Source of the DNA: a virus
Reading direction: 5' to 3' (one strand)
DNA length: 40,938 bases
Virus record (IMG/VR): IMGVR_UViG_3300032268_000596
Location: 1 to 40,938 of that record
Shown: one piece after another, positions 25,719-31,087 of the stretch
How positions within the stretch are numbered: the first letter of the stretch is position 1
Layout of the letters: the number at the start of each line of letters is the position of its first letter
Notes under the pieces: generated by a model
Database searches by the model: none
What the model saw: the letters and a program-made list of their open reading frames with translations, nothing else
What the model was told of the DNA's origin: nothing
Program-made: the position numbers and the translations under genes

Positions 25719-25774
25719 GGACAGTTTAAGAAGTGTCCACTGAACGGTCCAACTATCAATAAATGATGTATGTT
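25719..25774 (+). promoter_or_regulatory. Early promoter with upstream dyad, copy 3
   Basis: Dyad at 25719-25738 differs from copy 2 by one central base; TATGTT at 25769, again 49 bases from the GACA start. Precedes the membrane protein at 25789. Confidence 0.65.
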
Positions 25775-25788
25775 AGAGGAGCCTTTAA

Positions 25789-25956
25789 ATGAAGATGATG
25801 GAATTTATTAAAATTGCAACATTAGTTAGTGCCAGTCTTTTTGGAATTGGTCTTTTATTCAGTTTTGCTGCTACCTATTTTAGCCCACTAGGATTTCTTT
25901 TATTTCTTTGTATTATTGTTGGTATTATTGCAGCGGGCTGCAGCACATATTCTTAA
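25789..25956 (+). CDS. Small membrane protein (55 aa)
   Basis: AGAGGAG upstream of ATG 25789. Two hydrophobic segments (about 9-30 and 33-50) joined by a short turn. Promoter copy 3 lies before it. Function unknown. Confidence 0.7.
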   Translation: MKMMEFIKIATLVSASLFGIGLLFSFAATYFSPLGFLLFLCIIVGIIAAGCSTYS

Positions 25957-25962
25957 ATAACT

Positions 25963-26108
25963 ATGAACAACGAACAAAAAATTGAAGAAGACAACAAGAA
26001 GTGGGTTTCTGAACGCTGTAAGCACTCACTGATAAAAACCTTACAAAATATAAAAAAGCAATTGTGGAGGAGTGGTCAGAACCACAACTGGCCACTGCTG
26101 CACCATAA
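25963..26108 (+). pseudogene. Small charged gene with frameshift at an A run
   Basis: MNNEQKIEEDNKKWVSERCK and onward. In frame it runs to 26115 with an odd tail; one extra A in the six-A run at 26052-26057 gives a more protein-like end, KAIVEEWSEPQLATAAP, stopping at 26108. Function unknown. Confidence 0.45.
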
Positions 26109-26129
26109 ACTCTAAAACTGTGCTATTCT
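26088..26129 (+). promoter_or_regulatory. Early promoter, copy 4 (degenerate box)
   Basis: CTGGCCAC at 26088 and extended -10 TGC-TATTCT at 26124, spacing 36 as in the other copies. Upstream of the RlpA-like gene. Confidence 0.5.
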
Positions 26130-26139
26130 ATCTTCAAGG

Positions 26140-26266
26140 TTGGGAAACCCAGCCTAAATACTTTTTCATAATGAAATAAGTGTTACTAGAGCCAGGGAGT
26201 GCTGCCTTTTAGAACGGGGGCGTTGCGACGGTACTCAAGCCTGGATGTCGAGTTCTATTCAACTAA
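26140..26266 (+). promoter_or_regulatory. Structured leader before the RlpA-like gene
   Basis: A first hairpin GGTTGGG-AAA-CCCAGCC lies near 26139-26154. A second fold pairs CCAGG (26192-26196) with CCTGG (26240-26244), GAGTGC (26197-26202) with GGTACTC (26230-26236, one G-T), and GCC with GGC inside. A late motif CTAAATA is at 26154-26160. It may be a regulatory leader or small RNA; I do not recognise a known riboswitch. Confidence 0.45.
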
Positions 26267-26731
26267 ATGCAAATTAACAAAACTATCTCAGTCCTTTTTG
26301 CTAGTGCAGTTCTGCTAACCCCAGTTCAGGCACGAGCAATTTCTTCTAGTTCTTATTCTACAGATGTTTCTCCTGAAACTTCTATTAATATGAATAAATG
26401 GATGATGGAGGAGAATCAAACTATTCAACATACGCTTGCCGGTGCATCCACTGGTGTTGCAAGTTGGTATGGTCCTGGATTCTATGGTAATCGCACTGCT
26501 AATGGTGAAACTTACCGACCGGGAACCTTTACTGTTGCTCACCGTAGTCTGCCATTTGGCACGAGAGTTCGCATCACTAATCTTAACAATGGTCGTAGTG
26601 CCGTTGCAAGGGTAAATGACCGTGGACCTTATGTTGGTGGCCGTATTGTAGACCTTGGACAGGGCATTGCAAGTCATCTTGGAGTAACCTCTAGTGGTCT
26701 TGCGGATGTCCGTCTTGAAGTTCTCAACTGA
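26267..26731 (+). CDS. RlpA-like double-psi beta-barrel cell-wall protein
   Basis: 154 residues. Signal peptide at 1-24 with an ARA-type cleavage site (basic start, hydrophobic core SVLFASAVLLTPV). DPBB domain from about 63 to 154 with the RlpA pattern GVASWYGPGFYGNRTANGE, AHRSLPFGTRVRITNL and the catalytic-type Asp in VNDRGPY. The family cuts or binds denuded glycan strands. Exported by the host, so it may alter the cell wall during infection or help lysis. No lipobox is visible. Confidence 0.85.
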   Translation: MQINKTISVLFASAVLLTPVQARAISSSSYSTDVSPETSINMNKWMMEENQTIQHTLAGASTGVASWYGPGFYGNRTANGETYRPGTFTVAHRSLPFGTRVRITNLNNGRSAVARVNDRGPYVGGRIVDLGQGIASHLGVTSSGLADVRLEVLN

Positions 26732-26756
26732 TTCAAACGGTTGATTTGGGTATGTT

Positions 26757-26783
26757 AAGGGTTTCTCTTTTGAGGGGCCCTTT
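26757..26783 (+). terminator. Possible hairpin terminator after rlpA
   Basis: AAGGG (26757-26761) pairs with CCCTT (26778-26782), with TCTC pairing GAGG inside. The T run is only three bases, so efficiency is doubtful. Confidence 0.4.
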
Positions 26784-26795
26784 GCCTGTATTATT

Positions 26796-27293
26796 ATGAA
26801 ACCACCAATGAAACACACCAGACCAATAACAACTGCATTCCTAAAAAATAATCCAGACTACTTTGAAGAGTTTGAAGAAGATTGGCAAAAAATTAACTCT
26901 TATGACTCTGAACAATTTTTGGAGTGGCTAGATTCTGCTGATCCAACTGCTATTGAAAACTTTAGAAGTTTCAGTGAGTATAAGAATCCACCGAGAGATA
27001 AAAGTAAAGGCTTTCTTAGACTCTGTAAAAAGATTCTAAACTTTTGTGGAACAGGAATAGTCTTTGTTTTTAAAGAGATTTGGGATATTCTTGAATTTTT
27101 ATGGGAACCTTTTTTCTCTAAAGTTCTTATTGCATTGGGAATTACTTTGGGAATTGCTGGCATTTTGGGTGGCATTTTTCTTTTTATTGGATTTGTTTTT
27201 CTGCCAATAATTAAATTTAATATTTTTGCTGGTATTGGATTTGCGGTTTTTCTTTTTGTTCTATTTGTCGTTTTCACTGGCAATCCATATTAA
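26796..27293 (+). CDS. Membrane protein with acidic N-terminus
   Basis: 165 residues. Residues 1-70 are soluble and acidic; about 80-100 and 110-162 hold two or three hydrophobic segments, rich in Gly, Ile and Phe. No enzyme motif. Lies between the two cell-wall genes, so an envelope role is plausible. An in-frame ATG at 26808 is an alternative start. Confidence 0.68.
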   Translation: MKPPMKHTRPITTAFLKNNPDYFEEFEEDWQKINSYDSEQFLEWLDSADPTAIENFRSFSEYKNPPRDKSKGFLRLCKKILNFCGTGIVFVFKEIWDILEFLWEPFFSKVLIALGITLGIAGILGGIFLFIGFVFLPIIKFNIFAGIGFAVFLFVLFVVFTGNPY

Positions 27294-27300
27294 ATAAATA
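27293..27300 (+). promoter_or_regulatory. Late-type promoter AATAAATA
   Basis: Overlaps the last base of the upstream TAA stop (27291-27293) and lies 24 bases before the LDT-like ATG. Confidence 0.5.
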
Positions 27301-27324
27301 ATTACAGTTCAATATGCTGCAATT

Positions 27325-27855
27325 ATGACTAAACCTGTAGGCCCCGGCAAAAGTCCAAAACAATTCGGATTTAAACCTGGCGATACTCACATCATCGTTA
27401 ATGATATTGTAGAAACTGCGAAGGCTTATGACTTCTATGGAAATCTTCTTTGGGAGATTCCTGCTCTTGCAAGAGGTCAAGGTAGCGATTATGTGTTCTC
27501 TTCTTATGCAAGTGATACTGTTCCCGGCCTTTATCGCCTCGGTGCTGTATATGATGATTATGGCACTTATGGTGCAAATCCTGCCTATGACCGCACTCTT
27601 ATGGCATATGGGTGGATGTCATTTGATATGGTAGAACTAGAGGGCCAAGAAGCAAGATATGGTAGAGCCGGTCTTATGGTTCACGGTGGCGGATCTGCCG
27701 CATTTTGGCCAGGAGCCTGGGCACCTAGACAACCACTATACCCCACACTAGGTTGTGTAAGACTTTATAACATTGATCTAAGAGATAAACTTCTACCACT
27801 TTATAAGAAAGGAACTGTATTTCTCTCTGTGTTTCAAGAACCTGGCTCTTATTGA
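27325..27855 (+). CDS. L,D-transpeptidase-like (YkuD) protein
   Basis: 176 residues. YkuD signature: MVHGGGSA with His120, and TLGCVRLYN with catalytic-type Cys144 and the following Arg. The family cross-links peptidoglycan or attaches proteins to it; some members are carboxypeptidases. No signal peptide is visible, so it may be released at lysis, carried in the virion or act on precursors. The DxxGNLLW... start fits a LDT beta fold. Confidence 0.8.
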   Translation: MTKPVGPGKSPKQFGFKPGDTHIIVNDIVETAKAYDFYGNLLWEIPALARGQGSDYVFSSYASDTVPGLYRLGAVYDDYGTYGANPAYDRTLMAYGWMSFDMVELEGQEARYGRAGLMVHGGGSAAFWPGAWAPRQPLYPTLGCVRLYNIDLRDKLLPLYKKGTVFLSVFQEPGSY

Positions 27856-27858
27856 TAG

Positions 27859-28299
27859 GTGAAAAACCTAACTATTAGATGGGCTATACTTTCAATAGTA
27901 TTCACAACGATTGTTTTCGGTATTTCCCGCTGCACCGGTTTATCTGAAGAGAAAGTTTGGGTTCCTATTGACTCTATTCAAAGAAATCATAAGTTATCTC
28001 CGAAAGAGTTAAATGAATACATCATCAAAACGCCTGAACTTCTTAACCAGAGAATTAAGCGTGATGTTGATTCTGCGATTTATGAGTATGAAAGAGAAGA
28101 GTCAAGGTCTTATCGTCTTACAATGAAGAACCAGCAGATACTTGACGAGTATCGCTATAGACCAGAACGGGTTCTTATTGAGAAGGCTGTTTATTATGAG
28201 TTTAATCCAGATAATAGCGCGGCTCAGAGGAAGTTAGGTGGTGTTATGGGTATTCGGGCATCTTTTGTCCCGCCGCATCCCGAAGAGATTAGCCAGTAG
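27859..28299 (+). CDS. Membrane-anchored or lipoprotein-like protein, GTG start
   Basis: 146 residues from GTG 27859. N-terminal hydrophobic segment (about 8-23), then SRCTGL with a Cys that is not a good lipobox, then a charged helical region and a C-terminal beta-like part. Not recognised; with the neighbouring cell-wall genes a spanin-like or envelope role could be considered. Followed by two repeated promoter units. Confidence 0.62.
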   Translation: MKNLTIRWAILSIVFTTIVFGISRCTGLSEEKVWVPIDSIQRNHKLSPKELNEYIIKTPELLNQRIKRDVDSAIYEYEREESRSYRLTMKNQQILDEYRYRPERVLIEKAVYYEFNPDNSAAQRKLGGVMGIRASFVPPHPEEISQ

Positions 28300-28304
28300 T
28301 CAAA

Positions 28305-28346
28305 CTGGCACACTCTTTCTCCGTTTTGTTGGTTTTGTGTTATTCT
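28305..28346 (+). promoter_or_regulatory. Early promoter with CTGGCACA box, copy 5
   Basis: CTGGCACA at 28305, extended -10 TGT-TATTCT at 28341 (36 bases). The 43-base unit is repeated almost exactly at 28431. It drives only a short terminated RNA. Confidence 0.7.
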
Positions 28347-28352
28347 TAATGA

Positions 28353-28414
28353 GTTGGGGATGAGCGCCCAACATTGTACCTCTAGGATAGACTGGAGCCC
28401 TTCGGGGCTCTTTT
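28353..28414 (+). ncRNA. Candidate 60-nt small RNA between promoter copy 5 and a terminator
   Basis: Predicted start about 28353, end at the T run at 28414. Hairpin 1: TTGGG (28354-28358) with CCCAA (28367-28371). Hairpin 2 is the terminator GAGCCC-TTCG-GGGCTC. No open frame of note. A small RNA, or an attenuator for the gene at 28479, are the options. Confidence 0.55.
28395..28414 (+). terminator. UUCG-loop terminator
   Basis: GAGCCC (28395-28400), tetraloop TTCG, GGGCTC (28405-28410), TTTT. Confidence 0.9.
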
Positions 28415-28430
28415 CGTGTCAATTGGCGAA

Positions 28431-28472
28431 CTGGCACACGCTTTCCCCGTTTTATTGGTTTTGTGCTATTCT
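28431..28472 (+). promoter_or_regulatory. Early promoter with CTGGCACA box, copy 6
   Basis: CTGGCACA at 28431, extended -10 TGC-TATTCT at 28467 (36 bases). The GTG start at 28479 is only seven bases beyond the -10, so the mRNA would be leaderless or nearly so. Confidence 0.7.
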
Positions 28473-28478
28473 TAAAAT

Positions 28479-28745
28479 GTGAATAAAATTCACGTTCTAT
28501 GCATTTTAACGATGATTATTCTACAACGATTTCTTTCTCTTCTACTTTGGATTCCACTATTTTATTTTTTAGACCAAGGAGTTAGTTCCTCGGTTAGTGT
28601 TTATGTAAACGATAATAATGTATCCTCTCTTGCCGGTGCATTCATTGTTACTGTTCTTCTTGACGTTTCAATGATACTGCTTTTCCTTTACGGGCATAAT
28701 TTTTATAGAAAAACCTTTGATTTGTCTGATGAAGTGAATGAATAA
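28479..28745 (+). CDS. Small membrane protein (88 aa), possibly leaderless
   Basis: GTG start at 28479 (ATG at 28500 is the alternative and gives 81 residues). Two hydrophobic segments (about 8-32 and 50-72) with a polar loop between, charged C-terminus. Function unknown. No Shine-Dalgarno before the GTG. Confidence 0.62.
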   Translation: MNKIHVLCILTMIILQRFLSLLLWIPLFYFLDQGVSSSVSVYVNDNNVSSLAGAFIVTVLLDVSMILLFLYGHNFYRKTFDLSDEVNE

Positions 28746-28780
28746 GCCTGACTTATTGTAATAGGTGTTCAGGTGCTTAT

Positions 28781-28819
28781 CTGTGTCGGTTCCGCAAATT
28801 GTGTGTTTTGTGTTATTCT
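28781..28819 (+). promoter_or_regulatory. Early promoter, copy 7 (degenerate box)
   Basis: Extended -10 TGT-TATTCT at 28814 in the same sequence context as copies 5 and 6 (gttttgtgttattctt); the upstream box is degraded to CTGTGTCG. Confidence 0.55.
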
Positions 28820-28825
28820 TAAAGG

Positions 28826-28880
28826 GTCAAGCGAAGGGAGACTAAATAGACAGACAACCCGAGTTATTTCGGGTTTTATT
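28826..28880 (+). ncRNA. Candidate 55-nt small RNA
   Basis: From promoter copy 7 to the terminator at 28856-28880 (AACCCGA pairs with TCGGGTT, then TTATT). No coding content seen. A CTAAATA motif at 28842-28848 lies inside it. Confidence 0.4.
28856..28880 (+). terminator. Rho-independent terminator before tRNA-Arg
   Basis: AACCCGA (28856-28862) pairs with TCGGGTT (28869-28875); T-rich end. Confidence 0.8.
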
Positions 28881-28904
28881 CTCTTCTTATTGAAGGGATT
28901 TTTT

Positions 28905-28978
28905 GCCCCGTTAGCTCAGTCGGATAGAGCGGAAGTTTTCTAAACTTTAGGTCGGGGGATCGTAGCCCTCACGGGGCG
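28905..28978 (+). tRNA. tRNA-Arg (UCU) with unusual T-loop
   Basis: Acceptor GCCCCGT/ACGGGGC, D-stem GCTC/GAGC, anticodon stem GAAGT/ACTTT with loop TTTCTAA (anticodon TCT), T-stem GGGGG/CCCTC. The T-loop reads ATCGTAG where TTCGAnn is expected: positions 54 and 58 are A and T instead of T and A. It may be functional with a swapped pair, or decaying. CCA is not encoded. Confidence 0.8.
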
Positions 28979-28986
28979 TTGAATGA

Positions 28987-28993
28987 CTAAATA
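28987..28993 (+). promoter_or_regulatory. Late-type promoter CTAAATA upstream of homing cassette 2
   Basis: Eight bases before the left hairpin arm at 29002, the same spacing as in cassette 1 (21834). Confidence 0.55.
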
Positions 28994-29026
28994 AAAATAC
29001 CTGAATTGAGTGACATCCTTCAGGGG

Positions 29027-29050
29027 AGGACCCGAAAGGGTCCTTTTTTA
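29027..29050 (+). terminator. Terminator inside homing cassette 2
   Basis: AGGACCC-GAAA-GGGTCCT (29027-29044) followed by a T run. Confidence 0.9.
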
Positions 29051-29052
29051 TA

Positions 29053-29059
29053 CTAAATA
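29053..29059 (+). promoter_or_regulatory. Late promoter CTAAATA inside the HNH hairpin
   Basis: Four bases before the right arm, the same spacing as in cassette 1. Late transcripts from here would lack the left arm and leave AAGGAG free for the ATG at 29091. Confidence 0.7.
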
Positions 29060-29090
29060 AAGAGTCACTCAATTCAAGGAGAATAGCAGT

Positions 29091-29935
29091 ATGGACTGCT
29101 CTTGTAGAACTTTAACACATAAACACCACATTATTCCCAGATACAAAGGTGGAACCGACGACCCCGAAAATCTAGTAGAGGTCACGGTAACACAACACGC
29201 AATGTATCATTATTGCAATTATCAACTTTGGGGAAATGTTGAAGATTATGTCGCTTGGAGAGGATTGAGTGGGCAAGTAAGTAAAGAAGAATTTTTATTA
29301 GAAAAATTCATAATATTTGGTAAAAAGGGATATCAAGGTCTATATAAAAAAATAAAAAATGACCCACAATTAGCAAAAGAGATAAAACAAAAACAAGTTG
29401 AAAGTTGGAATAAAAATAGGGAAAGGAATCTTGTAAAAATAAGATTGACACAGCCAAAAGCGGTTGAGGCAGCAAGAAGTCCCAAATCAAAAGAAAAGAA
29501 AAGAAAAATAAAAAATTTAAGGAAATAAAACATCAACAAGGCGAAAAGAATTCACAATACGGTAAAATGTGGATACATAACCTATTGTTAAGAAAAAATG
29601 TTAGAATTAATAAAGGTGACCCAATTCCTAATGGCTGGAATCCTGGAAGAATTATGAATTTTGACTCTTATTTTAAAAAGCAAGAAAAAAGACGAGAGAG
29701 GGCTGAAAAAGTGAAGGAAAAAAGAATAATATTAAGAGAACAAAAAATAAAATTTTATACCGAATGGTATGAGATTTATAAAAAAGTAGAATTTAAAGTA
29801 TTTTGTGAAATAACGGGTTACAATAAATCTCAACAGAATCTTTGCAGTATGTTTAAAGAATTTGTTGAATCTTATTCTCCCAAAGCCAAAAATGGACATT
29901 CTTTGCCACTTGCTAAACCGTCCACTACCCCTTGA
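29091..29935 (+). pseudogene. HNH homing endonuclease, frameshifted
   Basis: AAGGAG before ATG 29091. HNH core KHHIIPRYKGGTDDPENLVEV with HAMYHYCNYQLWG after it (residues 11-48). The first frame stops at 29528; the second, open to 29935, contains QYGKMWIHNLLLRKN...GWNPGR, typical of homing-endonuclease C-terminal parts, and a basic helix. One more A in the six-A run at 29510-29515 would join them into about 281 residues. Homing of this kind of gene spreads it to intergenic sites. Confidence 0.8.
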
Positions 29936-29960
29936 CAAAATCGCTTAAATAGCCTAAGGT
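29932..29960 (+). promoter_or_regulatory. Promoter TTGACA-N17-TAAGGT for the rRNA-like RNA
   Basis: Perfect -35 TTGACA at 29932-29937 and TAAGGT at 29955-29960, 17-base spacer. The only consensus -35 noticed at the promoters examined. A TTAAATA late-type motif overlaps at 29945. Start predicted near 29967. Confidence 0.6.
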
Positions 29961-29966
29961 AATCAA

Positions 29967-30151
29967 GGTTTCAAAAACAACGGGGCCATAACAGCGAAAG
30001 GTAGGCTTAGAAGCAGCCATCCTTTAAAGAGTAGAAAATGCACCAAGACTGCGAAATGCTTAGTAATGTCGGGCCTTAGAGGTGGCATATGTAAGTGATG
30101 TGGCGAGGAAAAATGCAGTTTCTTTTAGCGTAATAGCACATCGCTGTCAAC
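29967..30151 (+). ncRNA. RNA resembling the 23S rRNA GTPase-associated centre (L11-binding domain) with an insertion
   Basis: 30007-30032 is a 26-base stretch nearly identical to bacterial 23S helices 43/44 (loop UUAGAAGC, then CAGCCAUC and UUUAAAGAGU), and 30127-30137 is the helix-44 loop AGCGUAAUAGC. Closing helix 42 is kept by different bases: ACAGCG (29991-29996) with CGCUGU (30142-30147). A 94-base insertion (30033-30126) splits helix 44 and is closed by AGAAA/UUUCU and UGCA/UGCA. Bases equivalent to E. coli A1067 (30009) and A1095 (30132) are present. It has a promoter, no open frame, and tRNA genes downstream. No function is known; binding ribosomal protein L11 or translational GTPases is the obvious hypothesis. 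Confidence 0.8.
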
Positions 30152-30158
30152 CTAAATA
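30152..30158 (+). promoter_or_regulatory. Late-type promoter CTAAATA in the loop of a hairpin
   Basis: CTAAATA forms the whole loop between GTCAAC (30146-30151) and GTTGAC (30159-30164); 10 bases before tRNA-Pro. The hairpin shares bases with helix 42 of the rRNA-like RNA. Confidence 0.5.
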
Positions 30159-30168
30159 GTTGACACAT

Positions 30169-30240
30169 CCAGGAATAAGTCAGCGGTAGACGGCACCGTT
30201 TGGGGCGGTGAAGGCGTTGGTTCGATCCCAACTTTCTGGA
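30169..30240 (+). tRNA. tRNA-Pro (UGG)
   Basis: Acceptor CCAGGAA/TTTCTGG, discriminator A; D-stem GTC/GAC; anticodon stem CACCG/CGGTG with loop TTTGGGG (anticodon TGG); T-arm GTTGG-TTCGATC-CCAAC. 72 bases, no encoded CCA. Confidence 0.93.
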
Positions 30241-30243
30241 TTT

Positions 30244-30316
30244 GGTCAATTCGTCTAGTGGTCTAGGACACCTACCTGTCTAGTAGGTTACAGGAGTTCA
30301 AATCTCCTATTGACTG
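30244..30316 (+). tRNA. tRNA-Asp (GUC)
   Basis: Acceptor GGTCAAT/ATTGACT, discriminator G; anticodon stem CCTAC/GTAGG with loop CTGTCTA (anticodon GTC); T-arm AGGAG-TTCAAAT-CTCCT. Three bases after tRNA-Pro, so probably one precursor. Confidence 0.93.
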
Positions 30317-30338
30317 TTGGCTAAAAGCCAAATTCTTT
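30317..30338 (+). terminator. Probable terminator after the tRNAs
   Basis: TTGGC (30317-30321), loop TAAAA, GCCAA (30327-30331), then ATTCTTT. Confidence 0.55.
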
Positions 30339-30376
30339 CACATAGTTTTGCCTGTTTTGTGATGAAAGTCTTAATA

Positions 30377-30383
30377 ATAAATA
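30377..30383 (+). promoter_or_regulatory. Late-type promoter ATAAATA
   Basis: ATAAATA seven bases before the first stem of the structured RNA at 30391. Confidence 0.5.
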
Positions 30384-30388
30384 GGAAT

Positions 30389-30558
30389 TGGAAAGTGTAT
30401 CTCGCCCGGTGATTTAAAATCGCCACCTTGCGAGATAACCCTTTCATACCGTCGCTGCTCTACTCTTTTGAGTATCAGATTCATCGTTCTCTAAGAATTC
30501 TAGAAAAACTTAGAGAACCCCCGTTTAGAATCCCCGACTTCGGTTGGGGATTCATTTT
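30389..30558 (+). ncRNA. Candidate structured RNA with a Leu(UAA)-type anticodon hairpin
   Basis: Hairpin 1 (30391-30445): GAAAG/CTTTC, TATCTCGC/GCGAGATA (8 bp perfect) and GGTGAT/ATCGCC; the tip equals a tRNA-Leu(UAA) anticodon arm with loop TTTAAAA. Hairpin 2: GTTCTCTAAG (30486-30495) with CTTAGAGAAC (30509-30518). Hairpin 3 is the terminator. No D or T arm is present, so this is not a tRNA. Preceded by a late-type promoter. Confidence 0.5.
30528..30558 (+). terminator. UUCG-loop terminator
   Basis: GAATCCCCGAC (30528-30538), TTCG, GTTGGGGATTC (30543-30553), then ATTTT. Confidence 0.88.
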
Positions 30559-30586
30559 AATAAATATATCACTAAAGGAACTAACG

Positions 30587-30997
30587 ATGAAAGGTGTAGT
30601 AAACTCGGATACTTTTGAAAAATGGTTTGAACACTCCACAAGAGAGTCAACTGCAAATTGGCCTGTTACGTGTTGTTTACCAGAAGAACAAGCCAGAGAA
30701 TTTGCCTCACTTTTTGATCATTTTATGCTAAGCCCTAATAATTTATACTACGACGACAAAACTCAAAAAGTATATCCAATCGGTTCAAAGTCTCGTTTAT
30801 TTTCATCTATTGAAGAAATAAAAGAAAAAATATCTCTCTATAGAGAAAAGTATGACAAACTTATTCTATATGCTATTCAATTGGAACCAACCCAACAGCT
30901 TTACAAGGTAAGATGGGCAGTATTTCCTGAACAAGGTCATATGCATTCACCAGAAGGTGGGATGTCTGTGTATCATCATTGCCGGATATATAACTGA
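30587..30997 (+). CDS. Hypothetical protein (136 aa)
   Basis: The ATG at 30587 with AAAGGA at 30574 is chosen; the longer frame from 30428 runs through the structured RNA and its terminator. Product starts MKGVVNSDTFEKWFEHSTRE, mixed helix and strand, ends HSPEGGMSVYHHCRIYN. AATAAATA (30559-30566) may be its late promoter. Function unknown. Confidence 0.7.
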   Translation: MKGVVNSDTFEKWFEHSTRESTANWPVTCCLPEEQAREFASLFDHFMLSPNNLYYDDKTQKVYPIGSKSRLFSSIEEIKEKISLYREKYDKLILYAIQLEPTQQLYKVRWAVFPEQGHMHSPEGGMSVYHHCRIYN

Positions 30998-31010
30998 AGC
31001 CAATTAATGA

Positions 31011-31021
31011 CCCCCCCCCCC
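31011..31021 (+). repeat. Run of 11 C next to promoter copy 8
   Basis: Eleven consecutive C residues in an A+T-rich genome, one base before the CTGGCACA box region. Hypermutable or error-prone length. Confidence 0.9.
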
Positions 31022-31022
31022 A

Positions 31023-31066
31023 CTGGCACATTCCCAATCGAAGAACCCTGAATCCCGTGCTATAGT
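31023..31066 (+). promoter_or_regulatory. Early promoter with CTGGCACA box, copy 8
   Basis: CTGGCACA at 31023 and extended -10 TGC-TATAGT at 31061 (38 bases). Drives the TyrRS gene at 31088. Confidence 0.65.
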
Positions 31067-31087
31067 TTTATTATACGTTAAACACCA

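Larger units (their letters stand above)
29002..29076 (+). promoter_or_regulatory. Large hairpin before the HNH gene
   Basis: Left arm TGAATTGAGTGAC (29002-29014) pairs perfectly with GTCACTCAATTCA (29064-29076). With one bulged base the pairing extends so that CC (29000-29001) faces GG (29078-29079) of the Shine-Dalgarno AAGGAG. An inner terminator hairpin and a CTAAATA promoter lie between the arms. Confidence 0.85.

Noticed and set aside
26315-26818. Minus-strand 167-codon frame
   Set aside because: Antisense shadow of the RlpA-like gene, whose + strand product has a signal peptide and clear domain.
28305-28325. CTGGCAC boxes resemble the -24 element of sigma-54 promoters
   Set aside because: No GC element at -12 follows at the required distance, the box is part of a longer dyad in many copies, and a proper extended -10 stands at constant spacing.
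30033-30126. Insertion in the rRNA-like RNA as another piece of 23S rRNA
   Set aside because: Short stretches such as AUGCACC and CAUAUGUAAGU recall other 23S segments, but the match is too weak by eye to claim; needs a covariance search.
30391-30445. tRNA-Leu(UAA) gene
   Set aside because: Only an anticodon arm is present; no D arm, T arm or acceptor stem can be drawn.
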